From Alphaproteobacteria bacterium (GTDB taxonomy: Bacteria; Pseudomonadota; Alphaproteobacteria; Rhizobiales; JAJFHC01): a DNA stretch of 64,000 bases. The stretch is taken from the NCBI GenBank assembly GCA_021775805.1, contig JAJFHD010000056.1, forward strand, positions 1 through 64,000, given 5' to 3'. Both the position numbers and the translations under genes were made by a program. Shown one piece after another: positions 43,073-50,922 of the stretch; positions within the stretch are counted from its first letter, which is position 1; each line of letters begins with the position of its first letter. The notes under the pieces were generated by a model. It did not search any database and had not been told where the DNA came from. It was given only the letters and a program-made list of their open reading frames with translations.

Positions 43073-44185
43073 TCAGATTTCGCCCTCGATACGAGTGGTG
43101 TGGAAGTGCTCGCCAAGGTCGAAGGACGACCGTTTCCCGAGATTGTCGAAGTTGGCGGCTAGCCAGGTGTCCGCTGTCTGACGCCCGATGTCGCGCAAAT
43201 GGGTCAGGAAACGCCATTCCGCGTTCATCTTGCTGGATGCACTGAGTTCCAGGAGTTCCTCGCCCGTGTCGATAATGTGCATGTGCACACGTTTGTAGCG
43301 ATCCGGGTCGAGGTTTTCCGATGCCACGAGCCGGCTGACGAACTCAATGGCGCGCAGTTCCTTGGTCAGCGAGGCGTTGAATGTGATCTCGTTCATGCGG
43401 TTGTGGATTTCACGCGACGTGACAGGCGTTTCCTTCCGCTCCAGCGGGTTGACCTGGACCAACACGATATCGTTCGACTGACTGTGATAGAAAAACGGAA
43501 ACAGAACCGGGTTGCCCATGAAACCACCGTCCCAATAAGGCACGCCATCTATTTCGACAGCCTGAAACACCAAAGGCAGACAGGAGGACGCCATGACCGA
43601 GTCGGCGCTGATCTCGTCGCCGGTGAACACCTTGACGCGGCCGGTATGCACATTAGTGGCAGATATGAAGAGCTTGATGTCACTGCAACACTGCACGCGT
43701 TCGAAGTCGATCTCTGCTTCGAGCAGTTCCTTCAGCGGGTTCAGGTTTGCCGGGTTGAGATCGTAGGGCGAGGCGATATGAGTGAGCATGTCAAAATAGA
43801 GGAAGGCCGGATTGTGATCGAGGCTGAAGTTGCCAAGCCAGATATCCAGCGGCGAGCGCTGGATCGGGCTCAACGCGCCGAGCCGTGCGATGTGCTGCCA
43901 GAAGTCATGAAGCCGCTCGCGGGCGCCATCCACACCCGAACGCATGAAACCGTCGGCCAGAACCACCGCGTTGATCGCTCCGGCGCTTGTCCCACTGATC
44001 GCCTCGACGCCGATCCGGTCGTCTTCCAGAAGCCGGTCGAGCACACCCCAGGTGAAGGCGCCATGGGCACCACCGCCCTGAAGCGCCAGGTTGATCATCG
44101 CCGGTCCGGTTTTCGCAGTTTTGGCAGGCCGGGTCTTGGATTTCGTCGCCTTGGCTCTAGAAGTTCCAGATTTGGCCGCGGGCAT
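43073..44185 (-). CDS. Patatin-like phospholipase
   Basis: The 370-residue protein has a basic N-terminus of about 30 residues (Lys/Ala/Thr-rich) and then a patatin domain: the oxyanion loop GGGAHGAFTWG, the nucleophile motif GTSAG, and the catalytic aspartate in YWDGGFMGNP. It should hydrolyse acyl lipids; in this branch of bacteria such genes often follow bdhA, which suggests a link with polyhydroxybutyrate or its granules (inference). It starts 16 bases after the bdhA stop, so the two form an operon. The Lys-rich N-terminus could bind membranes or nucleic acid. Confidence 0.88.
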   Translation of the reverse strand: MPAAKSGTSRAKATKSKTRPAKTAKTGPAMINLALQGGGAHGAFTWGVLDRLLEDDRIGVEAISGTSAGAINAVVLADGFMRSGVDGARERLHDFWQHIARLGALSPIQRSPLDIWLGNFSLDHNPAFLYFDMLTHIASPYDLNPANLNPLKELLEAEIDFERVQCCSDIKLFISATNVHTGRVKVFTGDEISADSVMASSCLPLVFQAVEIDGVPYWDGGFMGNPVLFPFFYHSQSNDIVLVQVNPLERKETPVTSREIHNRMNEITFNASLTKELRAIEFVSRLVASENLDPDRYKRVHMHIIDTGEELLELSASSKMNAEWRFLTHLRDIGRQTADTWLAANFDNLGKRSSFDLGEHFHTTRIEGEI

Positions 44186-44201
44186 GTGCGCATGTGTCCT
44201 G

Positions 44202-44996
44202 TTAATGAGCAGTCCATCCGCCGTCGACGGATATATTGCTGCCGGTAATCTGGGCGGCGGCGTCGGAACACAGGAAGAGTGCCGTGTCGGCGACCTGCTC
44301 GACGGTCACAAACTTCTTGGTGGACTGGGCCTTGAGCAATACGTCGCGCTTGACTTCGTCTTCCGTTATCCCGCGGGCCTTCGCCGTATCGGGAATCTGG
44401 GCTTCGACCAGCGGCGTCAGCACATAACCCGGTGAAATGGCGTTGCAGGTCACACCATACTCTGCCATTTCAAGGGCGACCACCTTGGTGAGGCCGGCCA
44501 GGCCATGTTTGGCGGCAACATAGGCTGCCTTGTAAGGCGAGGCCACAAGCGAGTGCGCCGACGCAATATTGATGATCCGGCCCCAGCCGCGCTGCTTCAT
44601 GGCACCGGCCACAAACCGGGTCAGATGAAAAGCGGAGGTGAGGTTCAGTGCCATGACCGCATCCCACTTTTCTTCCGGAAAGTCTTCGATTGGCGAAACG
44701 TGCTGTATGCCGACATTGTTGACGATGATGTCGATGGCCCCGAAGCTCGACTGCGCCTGATCGACCATGGCCGATATGGCTTCGGATTTCATCATGTTGG
44801 CGCCGGAAAAAACGACCTCCGTTCCGGCTGCGGCCACGGCCGCGCGGACCGGTTCGTTGTCTTGCGCCGTGCCAAGACCGTTAATGACGATGTTGGCCCC
44901 AGCTTTCGCAAAGGCATGGGCGATGCCGAGCCCGATGCCGGACGTGGAACCGGTGACGATCACATTGCGGCCGGCAAGCGATTTCGTGTCGCTCAT
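44202..44996 (-). CDS. bdhA: 3-hydroxybutyrate dehydrogenase (SDR family)
   Basis: The 264-residue short-chain dehydrogenase interconverts D-3-hydroxybutyrate and acetoacetate with NAD+, the last step in polyhydroxybutyrate breakdown. It shows the cofactor motif TGSTSGIGLGIAHAFAKAG (residues 15-33), NNVGIQHVSPIEDFPEEKWD, and the catalytic Ser-Tyr-Lys set in ASAHSLVASPYKAAYVAAKHG. ISPGYVLTPLVEAQIPD and SVDGGWTAH at the end match BdhA. The ATG at 44996 has AAAGGACA upstream. The patatin gene follows in the same transcript, and a large palindrome lies just upstream. Confidence 0.9.
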   Translation of the reverse strand: MSDTKSLAGRNVIVTGSTSGIGLGIAHAFAKAGANIVINGLGTAQDNEPVRAAVAAAGTEVVFSGANMMKSEAISAMVDQAQSSFGAIDIIVNNVGIQHVSPIEDFPEEKWDAVMALNLTSAFHLTRFVAGAMKQRGWGRIINIASAHSLVASPYKAAYVAAKHGLAGLTKVVALEMAEYGVTCNAISPGYVLTPLVEAQIPDTAKARGITEDEVKRDVLLKAQSTKKFVTVEQVADTALFLCSDAAAQITGSNISVDGGWTAH

Positions 44997-45029
44997 GAGC
45001 TGTCCTTTAGTATCTCAAAATAAGTTGGA

Positions 45030-45059
45030 TTGCGTTGCAACATAGATGTTGCAACGCAA
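45030..45059. promoter_or_regulatory. 30-bp palindrome made of two TTGC-N3-GCAA units upstream of bdhA
   Basis: Arms of 14 bases (45030-45043 and 45046-45059) are perfectly complementary around the 2-base centre AG. Each arm contains TTGC-N3-GCAA, close to the TGC-N3-GCA pattern reported for PhaR repressor sites. It lies 34 bases before the bdhA ATG, where it would overlap the promoter. No T-run follows. Confidence 0.6.
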
Positions 45060-45140
45060 AATACAAGTAATATGCGGCGTACAGTCAGGCAGTCACGCGG
45101 GATTGATCGTTAGCCGTGCGTAGGATGCGACTCCTGAACC

Positions 45141-45155
45141 ATAGATAATTTCTAT
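45141..45155. promoter_or_regulatory. ATAG-N7-CTAT motif (OxyR/LysR-like half element)
   Basis: ATAG-ATAATTT-CTAT matches the repeating unit of OxyR sites, but only one of the two units needed is present. It lies about 106 bases before the DUF465 start, on the promoter side of the stress-gene operon. This is a weak assignment. Confidence 0.3.
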
Positions 45156-45260
45156 CAAACGGCCTTCGAAATCCAACTGGAGCTATGACAATGGCGACCC
45201 CACCTTAACTTCAGTCGCCAAGCGAATTGGTAATTGGAACCCATAACCAGCGAGGTTGCC

Positions 45261-45578
45261 ATGCAAGTGTCCACCACGAACAAACTGATACGCCAGATTT
45301 CGGCGTTGTCCCAGCGCAAGGCTTATCTGGACCGCCGTATCACGGAGGAGATGAAAAGACATGTCCCTCACGGTTTTACTCTTCAGCGGCTGAAGAAGCT
45401 GAAACTTGATGCAAAGGACCGGATTGTCGACGCACAGAGGCAGTTGGGCCAGGCGGTCGTCGACGCGTCCCTGATGATGACAGCCGGTATCCAACCGGGG
45501 CGTCATCCCAAACTTGTTCCCGCGTTGAACCACACAGACCGGCAACAACGTCAGACAAGACAACTCCGGAGCAGCTGA
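45261..45578 (+). CDS. DUF465 (YdcH-like) small coiled-coil protein
   Basis: The 105-residue protein has a helical core typical of DUF465: QRKAYLDRRITEEMKRHVP and LQRLKKLKLDAKDRIV. A less ordered C-terminal tail of about 50 residues extends beyond the usual length. DUF465 proteins are short soluble helical hairpins of unknown function, common in proteobacteria. The ATG at 45261 has CGAGG upstream; a possible earlier GTG-like start at 45234 is less likely. The universal stress protein ATG lies one base past its stop, so the two are co-transcribed. Confidence 0.7.
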   Translation: MQVSTTNKLIRQISALSQRKAYLDRRITEEMKRHVPHGFTLQRLKKLKLDAKDRIVDAQRQLGQAVVDASLMMTAGIQPGRHPKLVPALNHTDRQQRQTRQLRSS

Positions 45579-45579
45579 C

Positions 45580-46515
45580 ATGCGGCGATTCAAGAACATT
45601 CTGGCGGTATACGGCGACAAGGTGGGCGCAGACGCCGTCTTTGCCAAGGCCGTCGAGCTTGCCCGGCAGAACGACGCCCAGTTGACATTGGTGGACACCG
45701 TCACCACCCGTCATGCCAGCCCACGTGACCTTGAGGAACGGCGAAAAAGACTCAACCGCCTGATACCGGCCGTCAAGGCGGAAGGCGTCGACAATGTCAG
45801 CGTCGACGTGCTGGTCGGAACCCCGTTTCTGGAGATTATCCGGCAGGTGCTGAAAGCAGGCCATGACTTGGTCATCGCGAGCGCCGATGGCGGCGTCTCG
45901 TTCAACAATGTTTACTTCGGCAGCACCGCCACTCACCTCATGAGGAAGTGCCCCTGTCCGGTCTGGATCATCAAACCTGACCAGGCTTATCGCTACTCAA
46001 AAATCCTCGCGTGCATCGATCCAGAGACCAACCATGCTCAGGGCAATGAACTGGATATCAAGATACTGGATCTTGCGACGTCGCTTGCATCAGCCAACCA
46101 GGCCGAGCTTCATGTGGTCCATGCCTGGGAAGTCGAGGGCAAGGATCGCGATACGGTTTCATCCGAAGTGCGCGACGACGCCCGCGAGGCAATCCTGCTG
46201 AAACATGAAACCGTTCACCGCAAGCGGGTGAATGCATTGTTTGCGGACCGTCCGCAGGGCCTGAAAACACCTCGCCTCCACCTGCCCCGCAACCTGCCGC
46301 AGAAAGCCATCATCAATCTGGTTGATACGCTCGACATTGACCTGATTGTCATGGGGACGGTGAGCCGCACCGGAATTTCGGGCCTGATCATCGGCAATGC
46401 CGCTGAAACGATCCTGAGTGCGGTTACATGCGGCATGCTCACGGTCAAGCCCGAGGGTTTCGTGACGCCCGTCGCCCCCGAACACGAACGGGTCCGCGAG
46501 CCGGAACCGGTCTGA
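45580..46515 (+). CDS. Tandem-domain universal stress protein
   Basis: The 311-residue cytoplasmic protein holds two UspA folds. The first (about 1-140) begins FKNILAVYGDKVGADAVFAKA and ends in HLMRKCPCPVWIIKP. The second (about 150-285) ends with the ATP-binding-like IVMGTVSRTGISGLIIGNAAETIL and CGMLTVKPEGF. Usp proteins bind ATP and help under starvation, oxidative or uncoupling stress. It follows DUF465 and precedes nhaA on the same strand, so a shared stress role is reasonable but inferred. Confidence 0.9.
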   Translation: MRRFKNILAVYGDKVGADAVFAKAVELARQNDAQLTLVDTVTTRHASPRDLEERRKRLNRLIPAVKAEGVDNVSVDVLVGTPFLEIIRQVLKAGHDLVIASADGGVSFNNVYFGSTATHLMRKCPCPVWIIKPDQAYRYSKILACIDPETNHAQGNELDIKILDLATSLASANQAELHVVHAWEVEGKDRDTVSSEVRDDAREAILLKHETVHRKRVNALFADRPQGLKTPRLHLPRNLPQKAIINLVDTLDIDLIVMGTVSRTGISGLIIGNAAETILSAVTCGMLTVKPEGFVTPVAPEHERVREPEPV

Positions 46516-46590
46516 AAAAACCAACGTCAACCGGCGGGGCACGGACACGTCGCCCCGCCCCTACCCATACCCGACCAGATGGAGATACCC

Positions 46591-47859
46591 TTGATAGCAG
46601 CGATTACGCGGCCCGACACATTGAAACGCGGCGCCCAGGCATTCTTTGAGCATCAGGCCGCGGGCGGAATCGTATTGATGGCCGCCGCCGCCCTGGCGTT
46701 GATCCTCGATAACTCTCCCCTGGCGTGGGCCTATGACAGCCTGCTCCAGACGCCGGTCGTCGTTCAAGTAGGCGCGCTGGTGCTCGACAAACCTTTGCTG
46801 CTCTGGATCAATGACGGTCTGATGGCGGTGTTCTTCTTCCTCGTCGGTCTGGAAATAAAACGGGAAGTTCTGGAAGGCCGTTTGTCCAACCGCCGGCAAG
46901 CAGGCATGCCGGTGCTGGCTGCGGTCGGCGGTATGGTCGTTCCCGCCATGATCTACATCGCCATCAACTCCGGTGATGCGTCCGCGCTGCAGGGCTGGGC
47001 CATTCCGGCGGCTACCGACATTGCGTTTGCGCTCGGCGTCTTGGCATTGCTGGGGCCGCGCGTCCCGGCCGCCCTGAAGGTTTTTTTGCTGGCTCTGGCG
47101 ATCATCGACGACCTGGGCGCAATCATCATCATCGCGACATTCTACACCTCGCAGCTGTCGTTGCCGGTACTCGGCATTGCCGCTGCAGGCATCGCTGTGC
47201 TTGCGTTCCTGAACGCCCGCAACGTAACCCGGATATCGCCTTACCTGGTTGTTGGTCTGATCGTCTGGGTCTGCGTCCTGAAGTCAGGCGTCCACGCCAC
47301 CCTTGCTGGTGTCGTGATCGCCCTGTTCATCCCGATCCGGTCCAAAAACGCTGCAGGCAATTCGCCACTCAAAGAGATCGAACATGGCCTCGCACCGTGG
47401 GTGGCTTTCGGTGTCATGCCGGTGTTCGCGTTTGCCAATGCCGGTGTCGCACTCCATGGATTGGCGCCTTCGGACCTGCTCGCGGGCATCCCGCTGGGAA
47501 TCGCTGCCGGCCTGTTCATCGGCAAGCAATTGGGCATCATGGGCTTTGTATGGGTCGGTGTTAAGCTCGGCATCGCGCGCCTGCCAGACGGCACGACCTG
47601 GTTGCAGATCTACGGCGCGTCGCTGCTGGCCGGTATCGGTTTCACCATGAGCCTGTTCATCGGCACGCTCGCCTTCTCAGATCCCGAACACGCATCTGCC
47701 GTCCGTATCGGCGTGCTCACCGGATCGATCCTGTCTGCCCTGATGGGGTATGCCGTATTGCGTTACGCCATCTCGGACAAGACCAACGCGGAATCAGCAA
47801 GCAAATCCCGCCCCCTTGGCGGCGACGGGTCGTTGGACCCGCGCGGGGTCGTTCAGTGA
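46591..47859 (+). CDS. nhaA: Na+/H+ antiporter NhaA
   Basis: The 422-residue inner-membrane protein exchanges Na+ for H+ and helps with salt and alkaline pH. It shows [37 protein letters not shown], the ion-binding site [16 protein letters not shown] with the paired aspartates, and [17 protein letters not shown] near the end. About twelve spans are expected. A TTG at 46591 has GGAGAT six bases upstream and is preferred; an ATG at 46579 (four codons earlier) lacks a ribosome-binding site. The Usp gene is 75 bases upstream on the same strand. Confidence 0.92.
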   Translation: MIAAITRPDTLKRGAQAFFEHQAAGGIVLMAAAALALILDNSPLAWAYDSLLQTPVVVQVGALVLDKPLLLWINDGLMAVFFFLVGLEIKREVLEGRLSNRRQAGMPVLAAVGGMVVPAMIYIAINSGDASALQGWAIPAATDIAFALGVLALLGPRVPAALKVFLLALAIIDDLGAIIIIATFYTSQLSLPVLGIAAAGIAVLAFLNARNVTRISPYLVVGLIVWVCVLKSGVHATLAGVVIALFIPIRSKNAAGNSPLKEIEHGLAPWVAFGVMPVFAFANAGVALHGLAPSDLLAGIPLGIAAGLFIGKQLGIMGFVWVGVKLGIARLPDGTTWLQIYGASLLAGIGFTMSLFIGTLAFSDPEHASAVRIGVLTGSILSALMGYAVLRYAISDKTNAESASKSRPLGGDGSLDPRGVVQ

Positions 47860-47870
47860 GCCATCCGGAC

Positions 47871-47907
47871 GCCAGCCCGATCAGAGAAATTCTCCGATCG
47901 GGCTGGC
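47871..47907 (+). terminator. Rho-independent-type hairpin after nhaA
   Basis: GCCAGCCCGATC (47871-47882) pairs with GATCGGGCTGGC (47896-47907), and GAGAA/TTCTC extend the stem inside. ACTTTT follows. It lies just past the nhaA stop at 47859. Confidence 0.75.
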
Positions 47908-47970
47908 ACTTTTGCGGCGCAGACCTACTTATGACGGACACACCTGTTCCATCTGCAGACCGGACGGCCC

Positions 47971-48888
47971 ATGCCAAGTCTTCGCCAACTTGAATATCTC
48001 GTTGCCCTCGCGGACACACGCCATTTTCGCCGGGCCGCCGAAAAGACGGGAGTAAGCCAGCCGACCCTGAGCGCACAACTGGGCGTGCTGGAACAACGGC
48101 TCGGCGTCCAGTTGGTTGAGCGCAACCGCTCGAGCGTGCACCTGACACCGCTCGGCAAGCAGGTGCTGGTTATCAGCCGGCGGATGATCCAGGACATGCA
48201 GGAGATCCGCGACGTCGCCGCCGGCCAGAAAGGCGAACTGGCAGGGACGGTTCGCCTCGGGCTGCCACCGACAATTGGACCTTACTTATTGCCGCGCGTC
48301 TTGCCGGAGGTACACCGTGCCTATCCGGACTTGAAGCTCTATGTGCGCGAGCAGGTCCACAATGCCCTGCCCGCCGCACTGGCAGACGGTGTGCTGGACG
48401 TGATTCTGACTCCCCTGCCCCTGAAAAACTCCGACTTTGAAACCGTGCCGGTTTTTCGCGAACCGCTTTACGTGGTTGTCGCCAACGATCACCCGCTCGC
48501 AAAGAAAAGTCATCTGGAACGTCAGGATCTGACCGGCGAGGCCGTTCTGGCTCTCGAATCGGGTCACCAGTTGCATGAACAGGTTGAAGCAATCTGCGAC
48601 GAAATTGGCGCCCGTCTCCTGTTTGACTTCGAAGGCACAAGTCTGGAGACGCTGCGCCAGATGGTCGCCATGGGCGTGGGGATCTCGTTCCTTCCGGGCC
48701 TTTTCGTCAAAACCATGCTTACAGACCAGTCGGACGTCACGGCACTTGAGTTCAAGGGCCGCAGCCTGTCTCGCACGATCGGTGCTTCGTGGCGACGCAC
48801 GTCGGCCCGGGAGTCGGACTATCACGTGTTACTGGGATTCGTCCGGCAGGCAGTGAAACGCGACTTTCCATCCTTCCCGTTGCTCTAG
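47971..48888 (+). CDS. OxyR-like LysR-family regulator lacking the peroxidatic cysteine
   Basis: The 305-residue protein has a LysR winged helix (residues 1-60: LRQLEYLVALADTRHFRRAAEKTGVSQPTLSAQL) and a regulatory domain very like OxyR: GPYLLPRVLPEVHRAYPDLKLYV, ALESGHQLHEQVEAICDEIGA and GTSLETLRQMVAMGVGISFLPGL. In OxyR the cysteine after GH (C199 in E. coli) reacts with peroxide and pairs with C208. Here residue 200 is glutamine (codon 48568-48570) while the second cysteine, C209, remains. So classic disulphide switching is not possible and another signal is likely. The ATG at 47971 is clear. Confidence 0.85.
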   Translation: MPSLRQLEYLVALADTRHFRRAAEKTGVSQPTLSAQLGVLEQRLGVQLVERNRSSVHLTPLGKQVLVISRRMIQDMQEIRDVAAGQKGELAGTVRLGLPPTIGPYLLPRVLPEVHRAYPDLKLYVREQVHNALPAALADGVLDVILTPLPLKNSDFETVPVFREPLYVVVANDHPLAKKSHLERQDLTGEAVLALESGHQLHEQVEAICDEIGARLLFDFEGTSLETLRQMVAMGVGISFLPGLFVKTMLTDQSDVTALEFKGRSLSRTIGASWRRTSARESDYHVLLGFVRQAVKRDFPSFPLL

Positions 48889-49230
48889 GGCCTGTTGAGG
48901 TTCAGGGTTGTAGCGTCGGCGTAGATTGTTTCACCAATGGCGATCGCCGACAGAAATATCCGATCAAAGCGGTGGCAAAAGTCGATTTGATCGACTGTCT
49001 CAGCCTCAGCATCTGTCGACCGTGGTCGACCTCGCCATCGGGTCCCTGACAATGAAGGAGAACTTAGATGTACGACGCCAGCGTTCAGGTTGGCGCTGAC
49101 GATGCGCGACATGACGAAAGCATTCAGCTTCAATACAGAGTGCGAGAATCGGCCAATTTCGCTTTGTCCCGGTTCGGCCAGTCGCGGATTCGGGGTTGAC
49201 AGACTGGTACATTGGTACCAATATAGCATC
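48889..49230. other. Intergenic region with leaderless-type promoter at its right end
   Basis: About 340 bases separate the regulator from the ribbon-helix-helix gene. No gene is convincing here. The first 200 bases are structured and could be an old insertion, but no terminal repeat was found. The right end has TTGACA (49196-49201) and a CAATAT box 17 bases on (49219-49224). Confidence 0.4.
49196..49224 (+). promoter_or_regulatory. Promoter with overlapping ATTGGTACCAAT operator, start near the ATG
   Basis: TTGACA (49196-49201) and CAATAT (49219-49224) are 17 bases apart. The perfect palindrome ATTGGTACCAAT (49211-49222) and an extra GGTAC half site (49206-49210) overlap spacer and -10. Transcription would begin about 7 bases on, at or near the ATG at 49231, so the mRNA may be leaderless; no ribosome-binding site is seen. 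Confidence 0.5.
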
Positions 49231-49488
49231 ATGACCAAAACGATAGAACGTGTCCAGACTGGTGTGAGACTGGAAAAGCGGTTGCTCAAAGTCCTCAAGG
49301 GCCTCGCAGAGCATTTGGACATGTCGCTAGGCGATCTTCTGGAAGGTATGTCGTTGCACTGTTTTGAAAACAGACCGCCATTCTCTGAGGAAACACTCAG
49401 GAAAATCGATCAACTGAAGCAGGTGTATGACCTCGATCTTGGGGCATCCGACGGCCATAATTTGAGGGAAAGTGGACAAGAGAAATGA
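49231..49488 (+). CDS. Ribbon-helix-helix-like small protein, first gene of a two-gene cassette
   Basis: The 85-residue protein has a short strand followed by two helices (TIERVQTGVRLEKRLLKVLK then GLAEHLDMSLGDLLEGMSLHC), matching the ribbon-helix-helix DNA-binding layout of antitoxins and small repressors. The C-terminal half (PPFSEETLRKIDQLKQVYDL) is a charged helix. It should dimerise and bind the palindrome that overlaps its own promoter. Its stop overlaps the next start in ATGA (49485-49488). The role is not known; a regulator or antitoxin-like part is the best inference. Confidence 0.65.
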   Translation: MTKTIERVQTGVRLEKRLLKVLKGLAEHLDMSLGDLLEGMSLHCFENRPPFSEETLRKIDQLKQVYDLDLGASDGHNLRESGQEK

Positions 49489-49874
49489 GCACGGACTATG
49501 CCGAACTCACGCAGTCATTTGAGGCTGGCGACATTGATGCAAGTGCATTTGGTCACGTCGATCACATCGGTGTCGCCTACGAGATGCTTCGCAACCACGA
49601 CTTTCTGACCGCATCGATGAAATACGCCGAATGCATCGACATCATCGCCACCAAGGCTGGGGCGGCGCGCAAGTTCAACACGACGATCACACTGGCATTC
49701 CTGAGCCTCATCGCTGAACGCATGGAAGCCAAACCGTACAGCAGCTATGACGAGTTCATCTCGAACAATCAGGAACTGGTCACGGGCAATCTCCTGGAAA
49801 AATTTTACTCGCCGGAGCGTTTGCGATCAGACCTGGCGCGCACCGTGTTTCTGATGCCCGACGCTGCCGCGTAG
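49485..49874 (+). CDS. Helical protein with HxDHI motif, partner of the RHH protein, function unknown
   Basis: The 129-residue soluble protein is helical. It has FGHVDHIGVAYEMLRNHDFL near its N-terminus (about residues 22-41) and a central FNTTITLAFLSLIAERM. The two histidines (H-x-x-H) and the T-x-x-F helix recall an uncharacterised family often found beside a ribbon-helix-helix gene. No enzyme signature is recognised. Translation is coupled to the upstream gene by the ATGA overlap. Whether the pair is a toxin-antitoxin module or a sensor-regulator pair cannot be told from sequence. Confidence 0.65.
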   Translation: MSTDYAELTQSFEAGDIDASAFGHVDHIGVAYEMLRNHDFLTASMKYAECIDIIATKAGAARKFNTTITLAFLSLIAERMEAKPYSSYDEFISNNQELVTGNLLEKFYSPERLRSDLARTVFLMPDAAA

Positions 49875-50110
49875 CGCCGAAACACTGCCCAGGCCGTGTG
49901 CAATCGGATACCGTTGGCAGAAAGATCGAATTTGCCGCGAGTCTCACAGGGCGGCGGTGGAACAGCTTACGGGAGACATGTTTGAACGCATTCCGGGTCT
50001 GCCCGGAAGCGGACCTTCAACACTGACCGGTAACACCCAGAGCCCGAAGGTGTTTGATGACGTTCTGAATTTCCCAAACGCCCGCCTTTGACGAATTGGC
50101 GGGAAGCACC

Positions 50111-50800
50111 CTACTCCTCGACCGGCGGCGTCGGCAGGACCATCACTTCGTGAACGTCGACGCTTGGCGGTTGCGAGATCGCATACATGACACTGTTTGC
50201 GACGTCTTCAGCCCGCAGGCCTTCTGGTTTCGGATCGTCGAAAAACGGGGTATCCACGAGTCCAGGCTCAATCAGTGTCACCCGGACACCGGATCCGCGT
50301 AATTCCTCGCGCAGGCCGTAGCCGATGGCGGTAACCGCCCATTTGGTGACACTGTACATGGAACCGGCAATGGTGCGGCGCCCGGCGACGGAGCCGGTGA
50401 GAACCACATGCCCACAGGCATCCTTCAGGGCATCGGCGGTCAAACGAACGGTGACCGCCGCGCCGTAGACATTGGTGAGGATCAGGTGGCGCCAGTAGTC
50501 GGTGTCGGCGCTGGTAAACCCGCCGGGCCGGCCGCCGACCCCGGCATTGGCAAAGACCACGTCGATCCGTCCAAACGCCGACAGGGCCTGGGCGACCATG
50601 TGCTTCTGACTGTCAGGGTCTGTGACATCGCACTCAACGGCAATGGCGCGTTCCGAACCGCCCAGGGTGGAGGCAAGGCTTTCGACCTTGTCCCTGGACC
50701 GTGCGGCCAGGACAAGACGGTAGCCTGCGTCCGATGCCGCATGGGCCGTCGCCAGACCGATGCCGCTCGACGCACCGGTGATCAACATTACTTTTTCCAT
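50111..50800 (-). CDS. Short-chain dehydrogenase/reductase
   Basis: The 229-residue SDR has the cofactor motif TGASSGIGLATAHAASDAG (residues 8-26), NAG in VVFANAGVGGRPGG, and the catalytic Ser and Tyr-x-x-x-Lys in GSVAGRRTIAGSMYSVTKWA. It should oxidise or reduce an unknown alcohol or ketone with NAD(P). The ATG at 50800 (MEKVMLIT) has GTGAGG upstream and is chosen over an earlier frame start. It is the only gene between the RHH cassette and the binding-protein gene and stands on the minus strand. Confidence 0.88.
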   Translation of the reverse strand: MEKVMLITGASSGIGLATAHAASDAGYRLVLAARSRDKVESLASTLGGSERAIAVECDVTDPDSQKHMVAQALSAFGRIDVVFANAGVGGRPGGFTSADTDYWRHLILTNVYGAAVTVRLTADALKDACGHVVLTGSVAGRRTIAGSMYSVTKWAVTAIGYGLREELRGSGVRVTLIEPGLVDTPFFDDPKPEGLRAEDVANSVMYAISQPPSVDVHEVMVLPTPPVEE

Positions 50801-50922
50801 GAATGGCCTCACGTCAGTCCGATTTTGCGCACGGGTTTATAACACCGGAACGCTTTTTTGACGGGTATTGTGGAACTATTTTTTGCGCCGGTCGAGAACT
50901 CATACCCACGGTGCCGGGCAAC

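Noticed and set aside
48889..49090. Possible eroded insertion sequence after the OxyR-like gene (opens with GGCCTGTTGAGGTTCAGG)
   Set aside because: No transposase fragment or opposite terminal repeat could be identified.
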